NCBI GenBank assembly: GCA_036872755.1
Contig: JAVHNS010000015.1
Location: forward strand, 744,001 to 808,000
DNA length: 64,000 nt
Reading direction: 5' to 3'
From: Orbilia blumenaviensis
Taxonomy: Eukaryota; Ascomycota; Orbiliomycetes; Orbiliales; Orbiliaceae
Numbering within the stretch: position 1 is the stretch's first letter; each line of letters starts with the position of its first letter. Positions 10,340 to 21,539 of this stretch are shown here, piece after piece. The notes below the pieces were generated by a model. It ran no database searches and had not been told where the DNA came from. It saw nothing but the letters and a program-made list of their open reading frames with translations. Made by a program: the position numbers and the translations under genes.

Positions 10340-12312
10340 ATGGTCTGGTCAGGCTCCGAAGAGTCAATCGGTCCTCCCCGAGGTGGGATCCCGAAGAAAA
10401 AGCAAGAGACATCTCCTCCTCCTCCTCCTGCTGAACCACCAGCTAAATCTCCTCCCAAACCCATTCCTTCACCTCCTTCTAACCGTCCTCCATCTAATTA
10501 CGACTCTTACTCTACTCGCCATCATTCCGAGCCACTTGAGGAAGAGGATGAGGAATATGAAGAAGAAGAATACTGGGAGGAAGACGAATGGTACTCTGAG
10601 CACCCGGATAGAGAGCATTGGGATGAGGACGCGCATCAATCTGCTCCTTTAGAGGATGATCTGTGTTGGGATGAGGATGCGACCCCAGCTGTCCCTCCAC
10701 CAGAGGAAGAAGATCTGTACTGGGCACCAAAGACTGCTCCTAAGCAAGAACATCAGTCGGCTCCTAAGGATAACCCCAAGCCAGCTCCTAGGCAAGATCC
10801 AAACCCCGCTCCTAAAGATATCCCGAAGAAAGAGGATAAACCCATCCCAAGACAAGAGCCGAAACCAATTCTCAAACGAGAGTACAAGCCGGCTGCCAAA
10901 CAAGATCCGAAGGCTGTTCCTAAGCAAGATCCAAAGCCGGTTCCTAGGATCGATCATCCCAAGCCAGCTCCTAGGCAAGATCCAAAACCAGCTCCCAAGC
11001 AAGACCCAAAGCCGGCCCCCAGATCGGAGCCCAAGCAGTTTTTCATACGGGAGCCAACACGAACTGTTAGGCCTGAATACACCTCAGCTCCGAGACCAGA
11101 CTATAAAAAGCCGTCTGGGCAAGAGCCTAAACCAGCTTTCAAACCTGATCATAAACCAGACCCCAAACCAGCTCCGAAACCAGCCCCCAAGCCGTGGCCA
11201 CCGAACTTAGCATTCGATATATCTCCAAGCGGATCAGAGTCGGACTCCATGCCTAGGGGAGCACAAAACCCTGCGCGGGATCGCGCTTCAGAGCCAAGCG
11301 AGCTCCCAGCCGATCCTCCAAAGCTAAAGCCAAGCCTTAAGATACAAACCGATATGCATCCACCACGTCCTCCTCCTCCACCACCAGCTCCCCATAGGCC
11401 TGGGCCGGATACGGAGAAATTGATCAAGTAAGTTCAGAGCCTATATGGATCTTGTTATTGAGCTAGTAATGGTATAGCTAACTCGGGTCTAGTCTCCTTC
11501 GAACTGGAAATTTTGCAGATGTCACCGTCATCGTCGGCGAAGGCGACGAAAGGCGCACTTACCAACTCCACCGAAACATCATTTGCACCAAATCCGAGTA
11601 CTTCCGAGGAGCGTGCGGAAACCTGGGCACTGAGACAGCGCGTAGCTCCTACGCCGTCTTGATCAGGGACCTCCTACCCCCAATCTTCGACATCGTCATC
11701 GCTTGGGTCTACGGCGAAGATATAGTCCTCGAACACCACCAGCCCCTCATCTTGGCTCTCTACCGCGCCGCAGACTTCCTCAAGATCAATACCCTGAAGA
11801 TCAAGATTGCCAAACAAGTCTCGAGGATGCTCAAGCATAAACGCAAACACGGGGCTTCCATCCATTTCGAGCCCTTCGAAGTCGTTCGCGGGCTGTTCCA
11901 GTACGCAAATCCAGAGGCAGATTTCATCAGTCTCCGTCAGTGCACTGACGAGATTGCACTGGACTCCAATATCCCTGCGAGGATGATATCCGCGGATATG
12001 CCGGTCAGCGAGAAACCGACTGACTGGACCGCAAAGTTCTGGATGTCACTGGCCGTGAGCTACCAGAAGGCACTCCATGCGATCGTTTGCTCAGAGTGCA
12101 GGGCTAGTATCTCGACCAGGACTCAAACTGGTTTGGATAGGAAGTGCTGTCACTGTGACAGCGATGGTGAGGTCTCCCCGGGGACCACGAGACCACCTCG
12201 TTCTCACCGCACCCGACGTCGTCCACCAGTTCCCCCACCAGCTCCGTCTCCACCGAGAGAGAGACCGGATCACCAGACCAAGGGGCGTACTGACCGTCGG
12301 TCTCGCCGTTAA
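10340..12312 (+). CDS. BTB/POZ protein with Pro/Lys repeat region and C-terminal zinc-type cysteines
   Basis: Model: exon 1 10340-11427, intron 11428-11492 (GTAAGT donor, GCTAAC branch, GTCTAG acceptor), exon 2 11493-12312; 635 aa, frame kept. The ATG is in an ACCATGG context. Residues 1-60 are Pro-rich, about 65-130 are very acidic and Trp/Tyr-containing, and about 130-280 consist of many imperfect K-P-A-P-[R/K]-Q-D-P units; a poly-Pro stretch precedes the intron. The BTB fold follows: L-L-R-T-G-N-F370-A-D-V-T-V-I-V-G, Y-Q-L-H-R, E-Y-F-R-G-A. Near the C-terminus, C562-x2-C565 and C581-x2-C584 could bind zinc. The tail is Arg/Pro-rich. The intron is phase 2 and seven codons before F370, as in its paralogues. 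Confidence 0.88.
10740..11200 (+). repeat. K-P-A-P-[R/K]-Q-D-P coding minisatellite
   Basis: Imperfect repeats of about 24-27 bases around CCAAAGCCAGCTCCTAAGCA, coding Lys/Pro/Ala/Gln/Asp units. They keep alternative frames open on both strands, giving long false ORFs. Confidence 0.75.
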
Positions 12313-13292
12313 AAGTTGACAGACCGTCTTTACTTTGCATTGGGGGGAACCACACGTCGGCCCATTTTTTTTGTTCAATCCCTTGTTTTACCCCTAGCCC
12401 ATACCCCCCTTACCCCTGATTCCAAAAGTCGAGTCTATGATAACGAAATTAAAATCCTTATTTATCAGCGTCCCACTTTCTCCTAGTAACAGCGGTCATG
12501 TTTTCCATTATTTTGCTTCTGGGTCTTTGTAGCTTGTGTGAAATGCTTGTCGGCGTATGTATGTTCATGTCGAAGTGAAGTTTAGCAAGTAGTGTAAATA
12601 GTAGATCTTTTCCATAAATAGTGTCTTTGTTGGATCGGACATCCGTGTGTAGAAAATAACGGTGACGATCGAAACGTAAAATTAACATTGCTGCCATGTG
12701 GCTGCATGGCAGATCAAATAGTTTTCTGGACTACAATATATGGACGTATCCGTACCTATCCCTTGCTGGTTATGTACAAAATGAGAATACTATGAGACTA
12801 ACAATGAGGATGGTTTGAAGTATATTTGTTCTGTGTAAATTTATAGATTAGTGTCATTTATAACTTTCGATCACCACAAAATACAGACTTGTTACGGGAT
12901 ACGTAGACCGGATAGTCTAAAATCCCGCCTCACATGGAGTTGAATATTGAACAATCGCCACTACTATGTACGATTTAGTCGATTAGTTTGAAGATTATTT
13001 GGTACGAGATACCTGGCCTTTCCTGGCTGGGAGTATTTAAACTGCGAAAGCCCCCCCTTTCCTCTCGCCTTTTTCTTTTTTTTATTCTTCACCTTAGTTT
13101 CCGGGTTTTGCAGAATACAAGCTATAGCTATCTTGCTGCAAGCTTTACTACCATCGTTAAAGACTTCAAGAAATCTGACTTTATCTCATTGGATAAATTC
13201 TACCATACCTTAAACCATTTCACACTGCCAAAATAACCATCCTACCCACATCTTTCTCCCTAATAAATTCCATAATATACAAATCAAAAAAA
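12313..13292. other. intergenic region
   Basis: No strong gene. A 79-codon ATG frame on the minus strand at 12458-12697 has no recognisable motif and I do not call it. A C/T-rich tract at about 13050-13100 probably belongs to the promoter of the next gene. Confidence 0.5.
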
Positions 13293-14195
13293 ATGCATAT
13301 GGAATTCCTAAAACCAGTCCGCGGCTGTCAGTCCGCAATCACGCTCTCAGTCGAGCAAGCATACGCAAGCTACATCCCTCCAACCTTCAAACCCTTCACA
13401 CTAGTCCTCCACAACCCTGAATACGAAGAACCATTCACTATCAAAGTCCATAAGGAGATAAAATTCGTACAGGGAAGAGGTGTATATGAAGCTGTGTGGG
13501 GTGGGAAGGATGCTATTGTGAAATATTGGGGTTTGGAGGCTGATTGTCCAGATGGGTGGGAGGCGTATGTTTTCCCTTTACTACCTACTTATTTCTTAGG
13601 TAGAAAGTATAAGGCCTTCTAGCTAACATGTTTTACCAGCTACGCAAGAGAGATCCTAGCACACTACCACTTCGGCCACGAACAATTCATGCCCTGGCTC
13701 TACGCCCACGGCACCGTAACCTCCGGTCTAAACCCCGGTTTCGCCATCATAACCGAAAAACGCGCGGGTTCCCACATCGGAAAACACCTAGCCGAAAAGG
13801 ACAACAGCAGCATCTTCAAATACTCCCAATTAGCGGCAATAACCGAGCTAGACGAAGCGGTTTCAAAACTTGGCCTGGAGGGGATGTTACACCCCGCTAT
13901 GTTTAAAAATAATATTTTATGGGATGATGATGCTTTGAGGATTACGATTTTGGGATGGCAGAATATGGTTATTCTTAAGGGGGAGTATAGGGAGGTTTTG
14001 ATTAGGTGGGAGGAAGGGAGGAAAGAGAGGGTTTTGAGAGGGGCGGTTTGGGATGATTTGAGTGATGAGGGGAGGGAGTTTTCGGCTTATTGGGAGGGGA
14101 GGATGGTTTATACGGCTTTACCTCCGCCGGAGGGGATGGGGGTTAGGTCTATTCCGGAGGTTTATCCGGGGCCGAGGATGAAGTTGCCGCGGTGA
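13293..14195 (+). CDS. short protein-kinase-like (pseudokinase) protein
   Basis: Model: exon 1 13293-13564, intron 13565-13639 (GTATGT donor, CTAAC branch, ACCAG acceptor), exon 2 13640-14195; 275 aa, frame kept. A glycine-rich-loop-like segment (G-R-G-V-Y-E-A-V-W-G-G) leads to A-I-V-K-Y-W with a candidate Lys. A helix, hinge-like segment (F-A-I-I-T-E) and a catalytic-loop-like segment H175-P-A-M-F-K-N-N-I-L follow. Compared with the H-x-D-x4-N pattern of fungal aminoglycoside-phosphotransferase/kinase-like proteins, the catalytic Asp is Ala177. The D of D-F-G is also replaced (I-L-G-W, 194-197). It therefore probably binds but does not phosphorylate. Codon use differs from exon 1 to the 3' end, where G-ending codons dominate. 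Confidence 0.75.
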
Positions 14196-15600
14196 AGTCT
14201 TTCCTTTCCCTTTTTTTTTTTTGGTGAGGGCGACGGGGGCGGGGTGGAGCTGGTACCCTGACCACTACGGCAGGGAGCCAGCCGCTTGTCGACCGGGACT
14301 ACTCTATACTAGAGTACTTCAATTGGTTCTGTATGATTAGTAATTTGGCCGAATAGCAACTCCGATCGATTTATATATAAGTGCGTATTCTATCCAGCAA
14401 CGGGCTACCTGCAGCGAGTTTAAAGGCAAGGTTTCCCCATATCCAGGTAGATACCTAGTAAACATGTAAGAAGGGCATCCCAGCTGGATTACCCCAGTAA
14501 CTGAATTCCCTCCCCAATACAGGGTCATGTGTACCCATTGGCATTCTGAAGCCCAAAATAGTCACATGACCAGATTTTCCTTACTTCTCAGTCGCGATGG
14601 TCCGCAGCTTCATCATTGAGATATTAGGTATATCATGCCTCGAAGCCAGCGCTTCGAATAGGCGGCTCGATATCATGTAGCCGAGAATCAAGATTTAACT
14701 TGCTCGGCCGGGTACATACTCATGAACACTGGTATTGTCGCAAGGCCGGAACACGAGAGGTATGAGTACCAGGCAGTGAGGGTCAATTTCGGAAGGACCC
14801 CTAACTTCATTCCTGGTCAAGGGACTTAAAAGGAAGCAAGACTAGCAATTTAAACACGACTTCAAACCTGACATCGTCGAAATCATCACATTACCATCAC
14901 TCTCTTCATCTCCATGATCTAGATACCCCCAGGAACTAGGTACCCAGTTAGTCTTCTTCTAACCCCGGTCCACAAGCCAAGCCAAGCCTCACTAACCCCA
15001 GAACAGCCAGATTCCTGTTGGGGCAGCACATCCCTCCCAACGCAAAAAATACCACACCCTCTCGCTAAAGCAGCCCTGTCCATCTACTGAACCAGGAACA
15101 AGGGTCGACGGATACGGAATAGCCCGCCTTCCCCCAAACAAAAGCGACCGATTCGAATCAAACCCTTTTCTTACCATAGAACTGTTTTGGGTGAGACGGA
15201 AAAGGCATTCCGGGGAAGATAGGCGGCGGTATTACCATTTTCTTTCACTTTCATCTCTTTGTTGGAAAACGTCGGGGGTCTTTTTTTTGTCGTTTTACGT
15301 CTGGTATATATACCTTTTACCCTTTACTCTTCGGTTCCTGGTGAACCCATTCAGATACTTCGGAATCAAACCCCTAGTCTGTTCTATTATTATATATCCA
15401 GCCTGACACGATCGCCTTTCACAAGACTTTGGAAGCTAGGAGAGAGTTCGGTATTACAGCAGGCCTTTTTTTTTTTTTTTGGTGATACATTACATCACAT
15501 CACACGCATTTTCTTTTAGCGAGTTATTACACACGCATCTTTTTTTATGAGCTCTATCGAAACGGTGGAGCTGGATAAACGAGAGTGAGTTCCTCCCGGA
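14196..15600. other. intergenic region
   Basis: No supported gene. It contains T-rich runs (15464-15480) and C/T-rich tracts; an ATG at 15547 with a 13-codon stretch before a GTGAGT could be a first exon of the doubtful gene that follows. Confidence 0.45.
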
Positions 15601-15601
15601 T

Positions 15602-16084
15602 ATGCTACCTAGCGGTGATATATGGGGTGCTAATCTAGGTACTTATCGACAGTCATGGCTATTACCAGCAGGCTTTTTGGATTTAGGAGGAGAAATAGGT
15701 CCAGCTCTGGGGTTTGTGCTGAGGTGGCTGCTGAGCATGCTCGTGGTGGGAACTCCGTCTAAACCATACCATATCGATGAAGATGACTAAGTAACTAACT
15801 AATCAAACTCTACTTCCTTCCCTCTAGACGCGAACAAAAGCTTCTACTCAAACATCGAACAAAACATGCACTTCGAGGCGTTGGTGTTGAATTTGATGAA
15901 AGAGAAGGAGAGGGCTTCCGGTGGATCTGTGGATTTGGCGTTGGATGAGAGACCGAGGACGGAGAGTTCGGGTGGAAGGTCTTTATATGCTGATGGTGAT
16001 GGGGTTGGAGGAGGTGGTGGTGATTCAATTGCCTATATTGCGGTTCCAGGGGGGGAAGAAAGTAGGGTTGTTTTACGGTCTTGA
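15602..16084 (+). CDS. doubtful gene, Ser/Gly-rich C-terminus
   Basis: The best evidence is a strong acceptor at 15827 (CTAACTAAT branch, pyrimidine tract, CTCTAG) followed by an open exon 15828-16084 that codes a polar tail ending in V-V-L-R-S. A possible first exon is 15602-15639 (ATG CTA CCT...) with a GTACTT donor in the matching phase, giving about 98 aa. An alternative reading keeps the open stretch 15602-15790, whose hydrophobic V-L-R-W-L-L-S-M-L-V-V-G segment resembles the C-terminus of the membrane protein at 53787. I cannot decide between them and recognise no family. Confidence 0.25.
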
Positions 16085-16396
16085 GGGTGGCGATTTGGCT
16101 TTGCTTTGCAAAAGGATGATTTTATTCTCGTTTTATGGCTTCGGGCGTTCTATTTAAGGGGGTTACTACAGGAACGGTCCGTTACAATTCGATATCTAAA
16201 GGCAAAGGCCATGATCGTGAACAACAGCCAGCCATGTCTAAGTTGCATTCCGAGACAAAAAACAAAGCACATGTTTAAAAAAACCCCTCTTCACGCCAGA
16301 CACCCCGCCCATTAACACCATAAACAGATATCACAAGGATTCAATCAATCTCATCCCATCCACCGTTCACAACACAATAATACAAGAGTATATAGG

Positions 16397-17015
16397 TCAC
16401 GAATGCCCGCTCGCATCAGGATCAATAAGCCGAATCGTAAACCCTCCCATCCGATCCGCCTCCTCCTCCTTCTTCATCCTCTCCTCATTTTCTTCCTTCT
16501 CCTTCTTCTTGATATCGCCATTCGCAGCACCGATACTCTGAATCTTAGCCTCCATATGACTCTCTATAAAATCCGCATCAGGACTTCTATAAACCACATT
16601 CGGTAATCTAGGTACCGACGTATCATTCTTAGAAATCGGAAGAGTAGCGAAGGATGCCATGGTGGGACTGGCCATGAAGTTTGATGTAGTAGTATTATTG
16701 GTGGTGGTAGTGGTGGAAAGTTTTGAACGTTTGGATTCTCGTCGTTTGGAGAGTGTGGCGGAGCGGGCGATGTTTCCGAGGTGCTGGGCGCCTAGAGCGG
16801 TCTTTTGGGAGACTCGGCGCGTTATGGAGTTTAGGTAGGACTTTAGGGTTTTCTTTTCCTTGGGAGGGAGGAGAGGTGGGTTGGGTGGCGGTGGTGGTGG
16901 TGGGTTTGCTCCTGGGGATAAGACCCGGTTTGGTAGGTTAGTGGATAGCTCCAGAGGTGAAGGTTTCATTGAGGCTCGTAAGTGAGAAGAGAAGCTTACC
17001 ATTCATTGTTGCCAT
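16397..17015 (-). CDS. hypothetical protein, Pro-rich then charged
   Basis: Model: exon 1 17015-17000 (16 bases: ATG GCA ACA ATG AAT G), intron 16999-16912 (GTAAGC donor, CTAAC branch, TATCCCCAG acceptor), exon 2 16911-16397; 176 aa, frame kept. The tiny first exon is supported by matching phase 1 and a good start context. After a run of seven prolines comes a basic segment with K-T-L-K-S-Y-L-N-S-I-T-R-R-V. A Thr/Asn run follows, then the segment L-P-N-V-V-Y-R-S-P-D-A-D-F-I, a K/E-rich helix and a C-terminal G-F-T-I-R-L-I-D. No known domain recognised. Without splicing, an ATG at 17002 would give a 201-aa version with a different N-terminus. Confidence 0.65.
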
Positions 17016-18979
17016 TGCCGTGGTTGATAACCTGTAAATATGGTGTGTGAATATTGGTGTAGCGAGCTTGCGATGATGATGATGATGCAGCTGATGGTGA
17101 TAAACCCTAATTTCTGTGATGGTGGTTATGATGGCAGTGGTTGTTGTGGTGGTCTCGGCGGAATCGCTAGCCAGGTGAGTGTACTAAGGAAAGTAGTAAC
17201 CCGGTGCTATGTATTGCATTAAATGTCATAGACTCGGCCATCGGTGGCTTCTCTCGGCCTCGGCGACGGTGTAAATAGCCTGAGCGTGATTTTCCCTTCT
17301 GTGGTGAAGATGGAAAAGTCTGTGGAATGCAGTGGCAGTCTTCCTCCATATCGGTTAACTATAGTTGGCTAAGCTGAGGTTTTCTTGCTTGGTGGTTGAT
17401 ATTATATGTCCCTTGTGAGGTACTATTCTTGGTTTTCGCGTTTGCTGTGTGGTATACTACCCGTGTCCACAATTTCTTGCTGTATTTTGAAAAAGAGGAG
17501 ATTAAGGATATGATTCTGCAGGTGGTTATATCGAATGTTATAATATTGATATTTCAATTTAAATTCTTATGCTTTTTAGATAGTTCGACCCTTTTTCTTA
17601 CTTGCCTGCGGAAACTCGTCTATTTCTACCATGGGGTACCGTACCAACGGCTTTGTTGGATTTTCCAGCAGCGGCGAGTTCCGTGCCCAATGGTTTTTTT
17701 CCCCACGGACATGGACCATCCTTCCTCAACAGAATTAATTTAAAAAAAAAAAAAAAGAATCTAGGAAAAACAAGTAAACACACACATGCATGCAACAGAA
17801 GAGGGGGGGGGGCGGGATCGGCTGCAGGTACAAGGTTTTTTGGAGAAGTTATGCAGTTTCCGGGTTTTTTTTTGTTACCGATCGAATCGAATGGTTTATT
17901 TTTGGGGAAGGGGGGAATGGGTTGCTTGGGTTGTGTCATCTGGTCAGTGTAAGGGCAGGGAGCTTGATGGTGTTTGATTGGACGGTTATTTGCACAACGG
18001 ATCACCGTTGTGCTATGTACATGGGGGGGCGGCCAAACTGGTACATTTGGTGGAGTATAGGTGTAGGTACTGGTACCCGCCGGTAAGGTAGAGTTAATCT
18101 GGGGGGTTTTTTCGACGGTGCGTTCCGGCGGCTGTGCAGGGGGGTGGATCATACATATAGGTGCGCATATATCGTGAGCTCTAAGAGTTTAAAGTCTGAA
18201 ACTTTGAGACTTCTCGATTACTTGAGTTGGTTCAAAATTTAAAGCCACTGAAATGATTGCGGTCGCGCTGGCAGATATATATAATTACAGCCGGAAGGCC
18301 TTTCTTGGATGTCTAGATATTCCATATCGGATATTTCGATGATTGGATGTGTCTCAATGCTAGAATAGTTAGTTTTAGCTCCATCCGTAAAATGACGTAC
18401 TCTCTTATGAATCTAGGTCTAGGACAAGACTAGAGTACTTGAGAGTTAGGTTTAAGATAGCCCTGGGTCTCGCGTCTCCTAGCCCTAGCTCATAGTATAA
18501 AACAACCATAATCAAACCACGAAGATCCCGCCGTAACATCACAGCAACGTTAAATCAGCCAGCACATGCGATGCCAAAGCACTTTCCGCATACCTGAATC
18601 TAAATCCGATATACAAACCGCCTTTTCGACTATAAAGCTATGAGATGTAGGTCATACCCTCTACTTCCTTCGCCCTCTAGAAGAGAGAATGACATTGATG
18701 CCTTCCTCTAAATCCCGCACCATACTAAGTTATAAAGCATACGCTCAATCTAAACTATTCAAGATTTTACTTTCTGGAAGCAAAGACGTCCTAGGAAAAG
18801 GAATACTGTATTCACAACATTCCTGAATTAATTCAATTTAACGGGTAGACTACCCAACTACGCAACAAATGTGCAGAAATAACAAAATGCTCAGACCTGA
18901 CCGAAATACTATGTACCAAAAGAGCATATCCAAGGCTACCTTGGGATACTCTCACCTTACTGACTGACTAACCGACCAA
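17016..18979. other. intergenic region with homopolymer runs
   Basis: No supported gene. Long frames on both strands at 17598-18152 are kept open by poly-A/T, poly-G and low-complexity sequence and look accidental. An (ATG)n microsatellite is present at about 17070-17087. Confidence 0.5.
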
Positions 18980-19366
18980 TTACGCTTTTTTATGCACGTT
19001 AGATTCCTCCGGGAACCCCGGTCCACCACCCTTTTTCAGCCAAGCTACCAAGAGACGCTGTCGATGTATGTCTTCGCGAAACTTCTCCTGTGTCGCCTCG
19101 GACTTTAGTAGGTCGGTTCTATACCCGATACACGGTCCGCATGTCAAACGTGGACTCGGCTTTACGATCTGGAATTGCGAGCACTGGCACCAGCCGTTGC
19201 TCGCGGAGGCTTTGAATTGAGGCATATCATGCGTGCACTGTTTGGTTGAGAAATAAGTGGTTAGCTGAGTGATTAATTGGGGGCGTAACGGTTTTTTCTT
19301 TTCTGTTTTTTTTGTTTCTCTGGGGGTGAGACTAACCTCCTCGCATAGAACAATTTCCCAACACAT
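18980..19366 (-). CDS. small cysteine-rich protein, MC-start fungal type
   Basis: Model: exon 1 19366-19337, intron 19336-19238 (GTTAGT donor, GCTAACC branch, CAAACAG acceptor), exon 2 19237-18980; 95 aa, frame kept. The spliced start reads M-C-W-E-I-V-L-C-E-E-C, followed by W-C-Q-C and T-C-G-P-C, giving three cysteine pairs that could bind zinc. The C-terminal half is a charged helix ending near K-K-G-G-G-P-G-F. Small proteins starting M-C-x-[F/E/K] with spaced Cys pairs are common and mostly uncharacterised in filamentous ascomycetes; membership here is inferred from the pattern. Reading through the intron would insert a Lys/Thr-rich stretch and break the Cys spacing. Confidence 0.7.
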   Translation of the reverse strand: MCWEIVLCEEVSLTPRETKKTEKKKPLRPQLITQLTTYFSTKQCTHDMPQFKASASNGWCQCSQFQIVKPSPRLTCGPCIGYRTDLLKSEATQEKFREDIHRQRLLVAWLKKGGGPGFPEESNVHKKA

Positions 19367-20629
19367 TTTGTCTGTGGTATTTTGTTAGCTTTGCTTTTGC
19401 GGGTTTTAAGAGTTCGGTTTTGCTTTGGGAGAGAAAGGGATTATTCGCAAGAAAATGGTTCTAGAGTATCGTCTAGGGATTCTGGGTTCTAAATGTGGAT
19501 TCGAAGGATATAATTGGACTGGAAGGTTGCTATGATACGGGACTATTTATATCCATGTCGATTATGAGCCCGGGAATATATAAAGCGTTTAGGACGGCCT
19601 TGAATACAACTTGGACGAGTCTCTGCGGTATAGACGTATACGCACTTCATGGTAACGTCGAAACGTCAGCCCTATGATAGGTTTTTCTAAGGATGGGATA
19701 CCCGAACTTGAGCTGTTTTTTAATATTTGGCGGCGTTGCTGGTTCGCTGGGATTCATGCGTATACGACGTGCATATATGCCGTTTGATTGATTAGTTAAA
19801 TTGTAATACTCAAGTTTTAGAGCCTCCAAGATTGATTTTGCAAGCCTTCTTGCGAGGCCTTGCGAGTTTGAGAAGTATTCTAGGGTACACTCTGTTTAAC
19901 GTGATACAAGGCTATCTACGATATATAATTTTGGGGTACTTCGAATCTCGCGTATATGAGTCTGTAAGCAGACGCGAGATGGTAGCCAGTTACAAGATCC
20001 AGCTAATCGCTGGCCTCGTGGGACCTAGAAATAACGTTATAACGCGATGTCAAGATGTACGTTGGGTTATACCATCTATCCACACCTTATCAGGAATGAA
20101 GTACTAGTTACAGGGACCGCTGTAAAGAGGCTCCATTAACAATGCTGTATATGTTCGCTTATCGGTCACTGGGCTTGGAGCTTTTAGTGTACTAAGTCAC
20201 TCAGCTCGAGTTAATTCGTTTCAAGGCATACTTATAATACAGGGACTAAAAGACGAAGTATGAAAATATAATGCAGAGCTCGAATTTTATGACACAGAGC
20301 TGAAACTAACTAAATGGATTATTGGAGTGATTCAAGAATATATAACAAAGCAACTTGGATATGCGTTTGTCTCTGAGGTTAAACCTGCTGAAGCGAAGTC
20401 TATAGGTGCGGTGACTCTCATGTTCGAAGATATCGTTTAAGGCGAGATACGACGTCTAGGTACGCGCATGAAACAAAAATATAACAAAAAAATCGCAAAC
20501 TTGTGGGGTTCTGACAGCCTATCAGGCTCATGTAAAGCATAGTAGAAGGTATACAGTTCCAGCCGGTATACCTATCACTTGGTTTAAGCCTAGTTATTCT
20601 TGGGCACGAAACAAATTGGGTCTGAAGAC
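19367..20629. other. intergenic region with possible gag-like relic
   Basis: No intact gene. On the plus strand at about 20250-20550 a frame with few stops codes charged text (E-L-E-F-Y-D-T-E-L-K, later M-K-Q-K-Y-N-K-K-I). It reads like a decayed retrotransposon gag or other old ORF, but the match is by composition only. Confidence 0.3.
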
Positions 20630-21539
20630 ATGCAAGACTATATGTACTTACATCGCTTGAAACATGTTAACGCCGCGTACTGCCTAGGCGAGCTAAGCCG
20701 AGAAGAACTTCACCAGTCGTACCTCCAGCAGCGAGCTGTCCGCAAGACGGCCAAAAAGGTACTAGGCGCGAATCCCCCCCAGCTGCAAAATACTCATCAA
20801 GTTTCTTTTGGGACCCTCAAACAATATCGACACTTCAATATCTCGTCGCTACCAAAAATAGTTCCCAAAAGTGTTAGCATCACAAGAGCTCGAGAGTATT
20901 CAAACCCCTCCATCTCATCTGTGCAACAATGTGCTGGACCATCATGATAGGCACTGTAAGTGAACCCAAATCTCCTCATCAACAGACCTACACCCTCAAA
21001 CCCACTGGGCCAAAGCCCATCTGACAACAAAACCAATTCCCGTTATAGTGTGGGCATCCCGAACCAACCCCAGACCTCACCACAAACCCAACCCCATGCA
21101 CCTGCAACCGCTACACAACAGCATGGCTATCCACAAAATGCAGTCCCTGCATAATCTTCATAACCCAATCCGCCATCACCCAAAACGAATTCATCGATCT
21201 CCAGTATCTTAATCGGAACATCACCTATTTCCTACAGGCTACAAATGCGTTTGGAAGGAGATGTGAGGAAATACCGGGGGATATCGAGGAGTGGGTTAAT
21301 TTGCCGAATGTGACTGGGTTCACGGTTAATGAGCACGGGAATTTGTTTGAGAGGGGGAGGTTTACGGTTAGTCGACAGGATTTGGAGAGGTCGGGGTCGC
21401 CGGTTTTTGATCAGGAGAATGTAGAGAACAATGGTACGTTTTATGATGCGGGTTTGTGGTGATTATCGTGGTCGTGTTTCTAGCATTAGTTGATATTTCT
21501 TTTAGTACAGAGGTTATCAAATATCGCAGAGGGAGATGA
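20630..21539 (+). CDS. unresolved multi-exon gene
   Basis: Three coding-like blocks lie in order. Block 1 starts at the ATG at 20630 and runs to about 20940 (charged, with L-S-R-E-E-L-H-Q-S-Y). Block 2, about 20990-21150, is Pro/Gln-rich. Block 3 runs from about 21153 to 21433 and reads I-T-Q-N-E-F-I-D-L-Q-Y-L and then G-D-I-E-E-W-V-N-L-P-N. Block 3 ends at a GTACGT donor; intron 21434-21510 leads to a last exon 21511-21539 ending V-I-K-Y-R-R-G-R. The last intron and exon are convincing; the joins between blocks 1, 2 and 3 are not, because only weak donors fit. It could be a real gene with unusual splice sites or a decaying one. Product not recognised. Confidence 0.4.

Noticed and set aside
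10512..11427. Long antisense and alternative-frame ORFs across the Pro/Lys repeat
   Set aside because: They are kept open by the K-P-A-P-Q-D-P repeat itself; the 10340 frame alone joins in phase to a BTB exon.
17598..18152. 184-codon minus-strand frame and overlapping plus-strand frames
   Set aside because: Low-complexity sequence with poly-A and poly-G runs, no domain, no splice signals of gene quality.
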